Positions 1 to 6,436 of a DNA stretch of 14,850 bases are shown here, in pieces. The notes beneath the pieces are model-generated. The model did not search any database. It saw only the letters and a list, made by a program, of their open reading frames with translations, and was not told the origin of the DNA. Each line of letters begins with the position of its first letter. Position 1 is the first letter of the stretch. A program made the translations under genes and the position numbers. Source of the stretch: CAVZLD01 sp964522605 (GTDB lineage Bacteria; Planctomycetota; Planctomycetia; Pirellulales; Pirellulaceae); the NCBI GenBank assembly GCA_964522605.1, contig CAZFWV010000156.1, forward strand, positions 1 to 14,850, read 5' to 3'.

Positions 1-278
1 CTCCGCCGTTTCGCGTGGCGGAATTCGATATGATGCATAACAGTGGCATCAGTTTTGAAGGCGATGTTCTGGATTTGGCCGCGGATAAGCGGATCGTGGT
101 CCGTAGCGGAGCGTGGTTCCGTTATGGGGATACGCAACTGGGACAAGGCAAGGAAAAGGCCCGCCAGTTCCTGCTGGAGAATCCCGAGATCACCAAGCAG
201 ATCACAGAGCAGTTGTTGCAGTTGCAGGGAGTTAAAGCATCGCCCCCTGCGGAGGTCGCCGAAGCAGCGACAGATTAG
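1..278 (+). CDS. recA: RecA recombinase, C-terminal part (5' end lies outside the window)
   Basis: This is the 3' end of a gene that enters from the left; the frame is open from base 3 and stops at TAG 276-278. About 91 residues are visible. They start with PPFRVAEFDM and continue through GISFEGDVLDLA, SGAWFRY and LGQGKEKARQFLLENPE, which is the end of the RecA ATPase core followed by the small C-terminal domain. RecA coats single-stranded DNA, drives strand exchange and promotes LexA self-cleavage. The Walker motifs and DNA-binding loops are upstream and not visible. The tail after the C-terminal domain is short (ending AEAATD) and less acidic than the E. coli tail. GTG 15 and ATG 30 are internal codons, not starts. 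The family call is secure from the conserved C-terminal block. Confidence 0.95.
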   Translation, partial: PPFRVAEFDMMHNSGISFEGDVLDLAADKRIVVRSGAWFRYGDTQLGQGKEKARQFLLENPEITKQITEQLLQLQGVKASPPAEVAEAATD

Positions 279-475
279 CGCAACTCGCCTGCAGCTTCAA
301 AGTGCCGGGGGCCCGGGTCGTGGCGAACCACTGTTGGCAGCGAGGAAAATGCCGAGGCGGAACATGCCAGGTGACGGGCTGCCGGCGGCACATCGCAGCA
401 TCCGCTGGACGGTGGCTCGGAACGGGGGAGGGGAGGCGTCCTGCGGTCCGTCCGCAGCGGCCTGGAAGTGCGCGG
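279..475. other. recA to S1C protease intergenic region
   Basis: This is 197 bases with no convincing gene. The protease frame stays open upstream to GTG 302, but the peptide it would add is rich in Arg, Cys, Trp and Gly and resembles translated non-coding GC-rich DNA. A GC-rich near-palindrome around 305-317 could end recA transcription, but no T run follows it. A 6-bp hairpin, CTGCGG 441-446 with CCGCAG 452-457, lies just before the proposed ribosome site at 464-468. I see no clear promoter. Confidence 0.5.
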
Positions 476-1945
476 TTGCCAGTCACCCCTCGACGAAAAC
501 CGGTTTTGCAGGTTGCTCTCGTGATTGCCGGTTGCGTCGCGACCTTTGCCGGCGAATTGCTTGGTCAGCCGGCCCCGGCCCCGGTGCCGATTGGGACGGC
601 ACTGGATCAGCTCCAGGCAGCCGTCGTGGCTGCGATCGACCAGGCGGAACCGTCCGTCGTTGCCATCGGTCGCGGTCCTCTTTCCTCCGACGCGACGCGA
701 AATGCAAATGTCGAAACCGTCGTCTATGAATACACGACCGGGGTGGTGATCGATGCGCGCGGATTGATTCTGACCAATTACCACGCGCTCGGCGATGTTT
801 CGGGATCGCGGTACACTGTCTGGTTGATGGGGGCGCGCCAATTCTCCGCCAAGGTTCGTGCCGCGGATCCCTGGACCGATCTTGCCGTTCTGGAAATTGC
901 CGCGGACAACCTGCAGCCGATTCGCTTTGGTAACGCCGACATGTTGCGGAAGGGGGATTTTGTCATCGCACTGGGGAACCCCTATGCCATGGTGCGAGAC
1001 GGTAGCCCCAGCGCCTCGTGGGGGTTGGTCTCCAACCTTCGGTCCGGGCCGACACGATCCGGAGAACCGGCGACAGCACGCACGGAAACTCTTCACCAGT
1101 ACGGCGGACTCATCGAAACCGACGCCCATCTCGAATTGGGGACCAGCGGCGGGCCCCTCGTGAATCTGGAAGGCGTTCTTGTGGGGTTGTCGACCAGTGC
1201 GGCGGCGATTTTTGGCTACGACGTCGCGGCGAGCTACGCCATTCCGGTTGATGCGGGCTTTCGTCGCGTCGTGGACCAGCTGAAATCGGGGGAAGAGGCA
1301 GAATTTGGTTTCCTGGGGATTCAGGTTGATCCCGTGGCCACGGCTGACCGCGAGATGTCATCCGGCATCCGAGTCGGACAGATTGTCCGTGGTTCGCCGG
1401 CTGCGGCCTCAGGACTTCGCTTCTATGACGTCATCACCGCGGTCAACGCGGAACCTGTGCTCGATGCCGACGATTTCTTGAGACGCGTTGGAATCCGCGC
1501 GCCAGGGGAGAATCTGCAGCTGACGGTTCAACGCGATGACCCATTCATCGGGCGTCCTCGATCGCTGGACTTGAATGTACAACTGGCCAAAAAGTATGTT
1601 GCGGAGGATCGTCCCGTCATTGTCTCGGTCCAACGGCCTCAGTGGCGCGGCGCGTGCATCGATTATGCTTCCGCCGTCCCCGATCTGCTAACGCATCTGG
1701 ACGATCTCGATCCGGACGGCTGCGTCGCGGTCGTCGATGTTGCGACGGATTCCTCCGCCTGGCAGGCCGGATTGCGACCCCAGATGTTCATTTCTCACGT
1801 GGAGCAGGAACGCGTTGCAACGCCCGATGCCTTTTTTGCCGCCGTAAACGGTCGCTCCGGCCCCGTCAATCTGCAATCGACGGCGGAGGCTGGGTCGCGC
1901 GTCCTGTCGGTCCCCGATCCGTCCACGGCGTCCGACGTCGAATAG
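476..1945 (+). CDS. Secreted S1C (HtrA/Deg-like) trypsin-fold serine protease with PDZ domain
   Basis: This is a 489-residue exported endoprotease, expected to cut or hold misfolded envelope proteins. The N-terminus has basic residues (TPRRK), a hydrophobic stretch and a small-residue cleavage region, consistent with a signal peptide. Counted from the TTG at 476, the triad is His103 (in LTNYHAL), Asp135 (in DPWTDLAVLEI) and Ser224 (in LGTSGGPLVN). A PDZ domain follows at about 278-357, containing GSPAAASGL. A second, degenerate PDZ-like part lies at about 400-475 with CVAVVDVATDSSAWQAGL. The start is uncertain: TTG 476 has TGGAAG seven bases upstream and puts the signal peptide at the terminus. 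GTG 371 and GTG 302 are in frame but add non-protein-like sequence, and GTG 521 would cut the signal. It lies 197 bases after recA and 254 before alaS on the same strand. S1C membership is clear; the exact Deg subtype is not. Confidence 0.88.
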   Translation: MPVTPRRKPVLQVALVIAGCVATFAGELLGQPAPAPVPIGTALDQLQAAVVAAIDQAEPSVVAIGRGPLSSDATRNANVETVVYEYTTGVVIDARGLILTNYHALGDVSGSRYTVWLMGARQFSAKVRAADPWTDLAVLEIAADNLQPIRFGNADMLRKGDFVIALGNPYAMVRDGSPSASWGLVSNLRSGPTRSGEPATARTETLHQYGGLIETDAHLELGTSGGPLVNLEGVLVGLSTSAAAIFGYDVAASYAIPVDAGFRRVVDQLKSGEEAEFGFLGIQVDPVATADREMSSGIRVGQIVRGSPAAASGLRFYDVITAVNAEPVLDADDFLRRVGIRAPGENLQLTVQRDDPFIGRPRSLDLNVQLAKKYVAEDRPVIVSVQRPQWRGACIDYASAVPDLLTHLDDLDPDGCVAVVDVATDSSAWQAGLRPQMFISHVEQERVATPDAFFAAVNGRSGPVNLQSTAEAGSRVLSVPDPSTASDVE

Positions 1946-1987
1946 CGCCGAGTGCTTTGTCACCGCTAAGAATTGGGGGACCACGGA

Positions 1988-2029
1988 CTTCCCGTCTGTC
2001 GGCATGAATTGGCACCGACGGACGGGAAG
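1988..2029 (+). terminator. 15-bp hairpin between protease and alaS (terminator-like, no T run)
   Basis: The left arm CTTCCCGTCTGTCGG (1988-2002) pairs with CCGACGGACGGGAAG (2015-2029). All 15 positions pair if one U-G is allowed, and the loop is 12 bases. It starts 42 bases after the protease stop. No T run follows on the plus strand, so it may be a factor-dependent stop, an mRNA 3' end or the first hairpin of the alaS leader. The pairing is certain; the role is inferred. Confidence 0.5.
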
Positions 2030-2036
2030 GAAGGGC

Positions 2037-2120
2037 TGACGCAGCCAGCATGCCCCGATTCGAAAGACCGCCGCCCGAATCGGCAGAAGCGGACATGCAC
2101 CCGCTGGGTTGGCTGCGTTG
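2037..2120 (+). ncRNA. Candidate structured RNA in the alaS leader (three-way junction)
   Basis: Four inverted repeats nest into one fold. The outer stem is ACGCAGCCA 2039-2047 with TGGCTGCGT 2110-2118, extendable by two wobble pairs to 2037-2120. Arm 1 is GCATG 2048-2052 with CATGC 2094-2098, capped by CCGATTCG 2055-2062 with CGAATCGG 2076-2083. Arm 2 is ACCC 2099-2102 with GGGT 2106-2109. The junction has no unpaired base: 2047/2048, 2098/2099 and 2109/2110 are all adjacent. It ends 80 bases before the alaS start. I recognise no known riboswitch or T-box. A cis-acting leader or a small RNA are both possible. Confidence 0.4.
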
Positions 2121-2199
2121 GAGCGAACCTAGTCCCGCCGCGAGCAAACGGCTATCATGTTCGGTTCGTACCTGGCGCAAATGAACCCTTGGTGACGTG

Positions 2200-5001
2200 A
2201 TGAAGACCGACGAACTGCGAGAAAAATACTTGAGTTTCTTTGAGACGAAGGGCCACGTTCGTCGCGAGAGTGACGTGCTGGTTCCCACCTGGGATCCTTC
2301 CGTCTTGTTTACTCCCGCGGGGATGAACCAGTTCAAGCCGCATTTTCTGGGCAAAGTGAAGCTGGATTTCACGCGTGCCACGACCTGCCAGAAGTGCTTG
2401 CGAACGGGCGATATCGACAATGTTGGACGGACCGCATACCACCACACGTTTTTCGAAATGTTGGGGAACTTCAGCTTTGGCGATTACTTCAAGAAGGAGG
2501 CAATCAGTTGGGCCTGGGAGTTCTTAACGAGTCGGCAATGGCTCGGCCTCGACCCCGAAAAACTGACCGTGTCGGTGTATCTGGATGACGACGAGGCGTT
2601 TCAGATCTGGTCCCAGGACATTGGTCTGCCCAACGAGAAGATCGAGCGAATGGGAGAGGACGAGAACTTCTGGCCGGCGGGCGCACCGACTCAGGGCCCG
2701 GATGGTGTTTGCGGTCCCTGCAGTGAGATCTTCTATCACGATGGTCGTGGCCAATCCGTCGAGATCTGGAATCTGGTTTTCACTCAGTTCAACCGAGTCG
2801 GTGATCCACCGGGAAACCTGCGGCCGCTGCCGAGCAAGAACATTGACACGGGGATGGGATTGGAGCGCACGGCGTCCGTGCTACAGGGAGTCTCCACGAA
2901 TTTCGACATCGACATTCTTCGGCCGATTGTCCAGGCGGCAGCGGAAGTGTGTGGAGTCCGATACGAGTTCGACAGTGATCATGGCCGCCGGTTGCGGCGA
3001 ATCACCGATCATGTCCGGGCCTGTACCTTCGCCATTCATGAAAACGTTTACCCGGGGCCTAACAAGGAAAAATATGTCATCCGGCGTCTGTTGCGACGTG
3101 CCGTGCTGGACGGACATCAAATCGGCTGCCGCGGTCCATTTCTTCACCAGTTAGTGCCCGTTGTGGCGGAAGTCATGAAGGGGCCCTATCCGGAGTTGAG
3201 TGGCACGATACAGCGAGTTGCGAATGTGATCCAGCAGGAAGAGAAGGCCTTCTTCGAGACAATCGACGACGGTCTGCAGCGAATCGAACGGATTTTCGAG
3301 ACGATGCAGCAGCGGGATCGAGTGATTATCGATGGGGCGGAGGCCGCCGACCTCTACCAGACCTATGGAGTGCCGGCCGAACTCCTGGAATCGCTCGCTG
3401 CCGAACGCGGGTTTACGTTTGATTGGGCTGGGTTTCGTCACGCGATGGAGATGCACGGAGAAGCCTCCGGTAAAGTCGCTCACACCGTGATGGGAGACCA
3501 TGGTCCGATCGATGCGATCAAGAAGGTCGTGAAAGAAACTCGCTTTTTGGGATACGAAACAACCGATGCGGAAGCGGAGGTGAAGGGGATCGTTCGGGGA
3601 GCCAACCTGTTGGAGGAAATCGAAGATTTGCCGGCGGAGGAGCAAATCTGGGTGATCCTCAATCAGACGCCTTTCTATGGTGAGTCCGGGGGCCAGGTTG
3701 GCGACACGGGGGAGCTGGTGGGGACGGACTGCCGCCTGCAAGTGGTCGACACGCAGCGCGACGGAGACTTGATTCTGCACGCCTGTCGGTCCTTGGAAGG
3801 AACCCTCGCGGTCGGAATGTCGGTACGCGCCGTGGTCGATCGCGGTCGGCGAGACGCGATTCGACGCGCCCACTCCGCAACCCATTTGCTGCACTATGCA
3901 CTCCAGAAAAATCTGGGAACCCACGCGCAGCAGCAGGGCTCCAAAGTCAGCGACGATTGGCTGCGATTCGACTTCTCGAATCTGTCTCCCGTCACTGTGA
4001 CGGAACTGGATCAGATTACGCATGATGTACGCGAGCAGGTGCACGCGGCCCAGCCCATTCGGTGGGCGACGGTTCCGCTGAACGAGGCGCGCGCGGCTGG
4101 CGCAATGATGTTGTTTGGTGAAAAGTACCCTGACCCCGTCCGCATGGTTTCCATGGGACAATTCAGTCGGGAATTGTGCGGCGGGACCCATCTGAACAAT
4201 ACCCGCGATGTCATTGCCTTCGAAATTATCAGCGAAGAAGGCGTTGCGGCCGGTACCCGCCGCATCTCAGCTCTGACGGGACAAAAGGCGGAAGAATACC
4301 TGACGCAATCCCAGTCGACGCTCCGTCAGGCTGCTGCCCAGCTCAAGGTTTCGCCGCGAGACGTGCCGGCGGCGGCCAAGGCGCTCACGCTCCGTGTGCG
4401 TGAATTGAAGAAAGCACTGGCGGGTGCCGGCAAGACGTCGGAACCGGGGCCCCTGCGGCAGTCAACAGATACGTCGGAGCTGACGGCCGTGGAAGTGAAA
4501 TCATTGCTGCGCGATGCCGCGCGGATCTTGAATGTACCGCTGTTTGAGATTCCCGATCGGGTAGCTGCCCTTCAGGCCGAGTGTGACCACTCGTCGGAGC
4601 AGCTCAATCGTCGACGAAATCAGGGACGAGCCTCCGTCGACGATCTGTTGGCAGACGCCCTCGATTGTGCGGGTGTTAAGCTCGTCGTTGCCGAGGTCGC
4701 GCTCGCCAATGCAAATCTGCTGCGGCAACTGATCGACCAGGTCCGCAAGGCGGCCGCGCCCTGCGTCGTTGTCCTGGCAACCAGCGAAGACGAGGCGAAA
4801 GTGACTATCGTGGCGGGAGTAAGCCGGGATGTGATCGGTCGCGTCCAGGCAGGTCAGATCGTTCGCGAAATTGCGCCGATTGTTGGGGGAGGAGGCGGCG
4901 GGAAGCCCGATCTAGCGCAGGCGGGCGGCAAAGATCCCACCCAATTGCCCACCGCGCTGCAACGGGCACGCGAGTATCTCCAAGAGAAACTCGCCGAATA
5001 A
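2200..5001 (+). CDS. alaS: Alanyl-tRNA synthetase
   Basis: This cytoplasmic class II synthetase charges tRNA(Ala) with alanine and hydrolyses mischarged Ser- or Gly-tRNA. It has 933 residues from ATG 2200, somewhat longer than the roughly 875 usual in bacteria. The catalytic domain opens with LREKYLSFFETKGH. Motif 2 is around HHTFFEMLGNFSFGDYF (residues 81-97) and motif 3 is GMGLER (218-223). The editing domain carries the zinc ligands His558 and His562 (HSATH) and Cys660 and His664 (CGGTH). The C-Ala domain ends with the glycine-rich run and GKPDLAQAGGKDP at about 895-914. All key residues are present. GTG 2197 lies directly before and in frame with ATG 2200; I prefer the ATG because MKTDELREKYL fits the family, though the ribosome site is weak. 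A structured leader precedes it. Proximity to recA is a common bacterial arrangement. Confidence 0.98.
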   Translation: MKTDELREKYLSFFETKGHVRRESDVLVPTWDPSVLFTPAGMNQFKPHFLGKVKLDFTRATTCQKCLRTGDIDNVGRTAYHHTFFEMLGNFSFGDYFKKEAISWAWEFLTSRQWLGLDPEKLTVSVYLDDDEAFQIWSQDIGLPNEKIERMGEDENFWPAGAPTQGPDGVCGPCSEIFYHDGRGQSVEIWNLVFTQFNRVGDPPGNLRPLPSKNIDTGMGLERTASVLQGVSTNFDIDILRPIVQAAAEVCGVRYEFDSDHGRRLRRITDHVRACTFAIHENVYPGPNKEKYVIRRLLRRAVLDGHQIGCRGPFLHQLVPVVAEVMKGPYPELSGTIQRVANVIQQEEKAFFETIDDGLQRIERIFETMQQRDRVIIDGAEAADLYQTYGVPAELLESLAAERGFTFDWAGFRHAMEMHGEASGKVAHTVMGDHGPIDAIKKVVKETRFLGYETTDAEAEVKGIVRGANLLEEIEDLPAEEQIWVILNQTPFYGESGGQVGDTGELVGTDCRLQVVDTQRDGDLILHACRSLEGTLAVGMSVRAVVDRGRRDAIRRAHSATHLLHYALQKNLGTHAQQQGSKVSDDWLRFDFSNLSPVTVTELDQITHDVREQVHAAQPIRWATVPLNEARAAGAMMLFGEKYPDPVRMVSMGQFSRELCGGTHLNNTRDVIAFEIISEEGVAAGTRRISALTGQKAEEYLTQSQSTLRQAAAQLKVSPRDVPAAAKALTLRVRELKKALAGAGKTSEPGPLRQSTDTSELTAVEVKSLLRDAARILNVPLFEIPDRVAALQAECDHSSEQLNRRRNQGRASVDDLLADALDCAGVKLVVAEVALANANLLRQLIDQVRKAAAPCVVVLATSEDEAKVTIVAGVSRDVIGRVQAGQIVREIAPIVGGGGGGKPDLAQAGGKDPTQLPTALQRAREYLQEKLAE

Positions 5002-5008
5002 CAAACCG

Positions 5009-5041
5009 CCTCCGAGCCGCTCCCAACAGGTCGCTCGGAGG
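5009..5041. terminator. Hairpin after alaS
   Basis: CCTCCGAGC 5009-5017 pairs perfectly with GCTCGGAGG 5033-5041 around a 15-base loop, eight bases after the alaS stop. No T run follows on the plus strand. On the minus strand it is followed by CGGTTTGTT, so weak bidirectional use is possible. Its position between the convergent alaS and tpx supports a termination or 3'-end role. Confidence 0.5.
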
Positions 5042-5123
5042 AAATGCTCGGTTAGGCCGACGGAGCAGCTTGGTTCGTCGACGCCTTCCGAACCCGTCTT
5101 GTTCTTCCCTTTCTCTGCCGACG

Positions 5124-5228
5124 CTTTGTCTCAAAACTGTAGACCGAATTGTCGCAATTCGGCAATTCCGGGATGCTCGCCGACTCGAGACAAGTGGGCC
5201 TACGTTGACCCCGGCTTTTGAGACAAAG
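5124..5228. repeat. 105-bp element bounded by 13-bp inverted repeats, abutting the tpx stop
   Basis: CTTTGTCTCAAAA (5124-5136) is the exact reverse complement of TTTTGAGACAAAG (5216-5228). Inside is a tight hairpin, CCGAATTG 5144-5151 with CAATTCGG 5155-5162 around a TCG loop. A second direct copy of GAGACAAG is at 5187-5194. The right arm ends one base before the tpx stop triplet (5230-5232 on plus), so in the tpx transcript this is the immediate 3' UTR. No target-site duplication is obvious. It may be a tpx terminator or stabiliser, or a miniature repeat. Confidence 0.5.
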
Positions 5229-5229
5229 T

Positions 5230-5754
5230 CTAGCCCACCAGCTTCTTCAGGGCCGCCAGGGCCGCGGCATAGTCGGGTTCCTCCGTCACTTCCTTCACCA
5301 CCTGGGCGTAGGCCACTCGACCCTCCGCATCGAGCACAAAAACTCCGCGGGCCAAGATCTTCAGTTCATCAATCAACATGCCCCAGTTCGTGCCGAATGA
5401 TCGATCCTGATAGTCACTCGCGCTCCGCAAATTCGTGATGTTCTCCGCACCACAAAAGCGGTTCTGTGCGAAGGGTAGGTCCAGGCTTACGGTCAAGGCG
5501 GAGATCTTGTCGCCGAAAGCTGTCAGCTGTTCGTTGAATTCTTTCGTCTGCTTCTGACAGACGCCCGTATCGAGGGACGGAACGACGCTGAGGATTGCCG
5601 GCTTTCCTAGAAGATCGGACCGAGTGATCGTCTTCATCTGCCCATCCTCGAAGGCGTGCAGCTGGAAATCCGGAGCGTCTCGGCCCGTGTGAACTTCTTG
5701 GCCTACAAGCGTCATCGGGTGGCCCTTGAACGTGACTGCGCCTTGCCTGGACAT
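5230..5754 (-). CDS. tpx: Thiol peroxidase (Tpx-type peroxiredoxin)
   Basis: This 174-residue atypical 2-Cys peroxiredoxin reduces hydrogen and organic peroxides using thioredoxin. The thioredoxin fold runs through the whole chain. The peroxidatic Cys66 sits in PSLDTGVC with the conserved Thr63. The resolving Cys101 is in DLPFAQNRFCGAE, the Tpx signature spacing. The C-terminus has the family ending EVTEEPDYAAALAALKKL. Length matches the family (about 165-175). No signal peptide is seen, so it should be cytoplasmic. ATG 5754 is preceded by GAGG about ten bases upstream and gives the expected start MSRQGAVTFKGHPMTLVG. The gene stands alone on the minus strand: convergent with alaS at its 3' end and separated from the BON gene by 243 bases holding a terminator. 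The leader contains CTTTTGAGA, complementary to TCTCAAAAG right after the stop. Confidence 0.96.
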   Translation of the reverse strand: MSRQGAVTFKGHPMTLVGQEVHTGRDAPDFQLHAFEDGQMKTITRSDLLGKPAILSVVPSLDTGVCQKQTKEFNEQLTAFGDKISALTVSLDLPFAQNRFCGAENITNLRSASDYQDRSFGTNWGMLIDELKILARGVFVLDAEGRVAYAQVVKEVTEEPDYAAALAALKKLVG

Positions 5755-5803
5755 CGTACTTCGACCTCATCTCAAAAGTGGGTGGGAACAGGAAAAACAG
5801 GGA

Positions 5804-5815
5804 CCGGTCGACCGG
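5804..5815. promoter_or_regulatory. 12-bp palindrome upstream of tpx (operator candidate)
   Basis: CCGGTCGACCGG is a perfect palindrome lying 50-61 bases before the tpx start. It belongs to a short cluster in which ACCGG recurs at 5803, 5811 and 5818, with GGTC at 5827-5830. A dimeric regulator could bind here. On the minus strand an AT-rich run follows at 5793-5797, so a weak hairpin with a T run is another reading. No regulator can be named. Confidence 0.3.
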
Positions 5816-5842
5816 AGACCGGAATTGGTCTGTCGCGCATAG

Positions 5843-5877
5843 AAAAGGGCCGCATCCCGGGATTGGGTCCGCGGCCC
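5843..5877 (-). terminator. Intrinsic terminator downstream of the BON gene
   Basis: Read on the minus strand, GGGCCGC (5877-5871) and GCGGCCC (5853-5847) form a 7-bp all-GC stem, followed at once by TTTT (5846-5843). It lies about 120 bases past the BON stop and before tpx, and it should separate the two transcripts. The 17-base loop holds further GC-rich self-complementarity. Confidence 0.6.
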
Positions 5878-5997
5878 GATCGTGCACGGAACCCGTAACG
5901 CGACAGTATTGGGCCCCAGTCCCTCGACGACAAGGGGTGGGGGACCGCCGCGGAGCAACGGGTTTCAACGAGGCATTTGATCCGGCTTGGAAAGCGG

Positions 5998-6300
5998 CTA
6001 TTGCCAGACCACTTCCAGCTGGTTGTCGATCTGTTCGATGCCGTTGAGTTTTCGCAAGGCTTCCGTGGCCATTTGCTTCTGGAAGTAGGACCCCACTTCG
6101 CCACGGATGACGACGTGTCCTTCGCGTGCTTCACAACGGAGCGGGTTGCGCGTGAGGTAGGGGTTATGTCGCAGCGTCCATTGCACTTGGTCTTCCAGAA
6201 GGACAGAGCAGTCTTCGCGAATGGTCATGGATGGGCCGCCCTTTTTGGGGTGATCAGGAGTGGTTGGGGAGTGTTGGAATCCCGTTGTTTGCACTGACAT
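5998..6300 (-). CDS. Small BON-domain protein
   Basis: This is a 100-residue protein with a single BON domain over about residues 36-98. The pattern CEAREGHVVIRGEV, then QMATEALRKLNGIEQIDNQL, then EVVW is typical of the family. BON domains occur in OsmY, in secretins and in envelope or lipid-binding proteins, and are linked to phospholipid or small-ligand binding. Here there is no signal peptide and no second BON copy, so the site of action is open. The start is unsure: ATG 6300 is used here. TTG 6312 would add four residues; ATG 6228 would give a 76-residue protein starting MTIREDCSVLLEDQVQ and would cover just the domain. The extra N-terminus is rich in Pro, Thr, His and Lys and may be unstructured. 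It is 136 bases downstream of the M48 gene on the same strand and may be co-transcribed. Confidence 0.82.
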   Translation of the reverse strand: MSVQTTGFQHSPTTPDHPKKGGPSMTIREDCSVLLEDQVQWTLRHNPYLTRNPLRCEAREGHVVIRGEVGSYFQKQMATEALRKLNGIEQIDNQLEVVWQ

Positions 6301-6436
6301 ATCGTCAAACAAGGGTGGTTGGGTCGAGTCTTGCTGGGGTTGGAAAATAGCGAAGTCTGTCAGACCGGCCCGATCGTTCGGCAGGTATCAATCTTACGGA
6401 CAACCGCCGATCGGATGACTGACAGTCGGCAGAGGC
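6301..6436. promoter_or_regulatory. M48-BON gap with two interrupted palindromes
   Basis: Two similar 11-base interrupted palindromes occur: GTCTGTCAGAC at 6355-6365 and GACTGACAGTC at 6417-6427, with CGATCG-type sites between them. They could be paired binding sites for a regulator of the BON gene, or small hairpins after the M48 stop. No T run makes a terminator obvious. The repeats are seen directly; the role is inferred. Confidence 0.3.

Noticed and set aside
302..475. Upstream extension of the S1C protease to GTG 302
   Set aside because: The added 58 residues are Arg/Cys/Trp/Gly-rich, would put the signal peptide in the interior, and have no ribosome site; TTG 476 explains the signal peptide better.
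275..1129. Long open frame of 284 codons on the minus strand
   Set aside because: It lies opposite the recA end and the S1C protease. Its translation is rich in Arg, Gly and His with no family pattern, while the plus-strand frame has a full catalytic triad.
2037..2120. Alternative reading of the alaS leader as a tRNA or T-box
   Set aside because: No cloverleaf with TTC loop and acceptor-end pairing can be made, and the T-box hallmarks (specifier loop, conserved T-box sequence, antiterminator) are not seen.
3151..4191. 346-codon open frame on the minus strand inside alaS
   Set aside because: It is a mirror of the conserved AlaRS editing domain on a GC-rich template; the composition is not protein-like and no start or neighbour supports it.
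5414..5968. 184-codon minus-strand frame overlapping tpx
   Set aside because: It overlaps tpx in another frame. Tpx has all active-site residues, while this frame shows no motif and crosses the terminator region.
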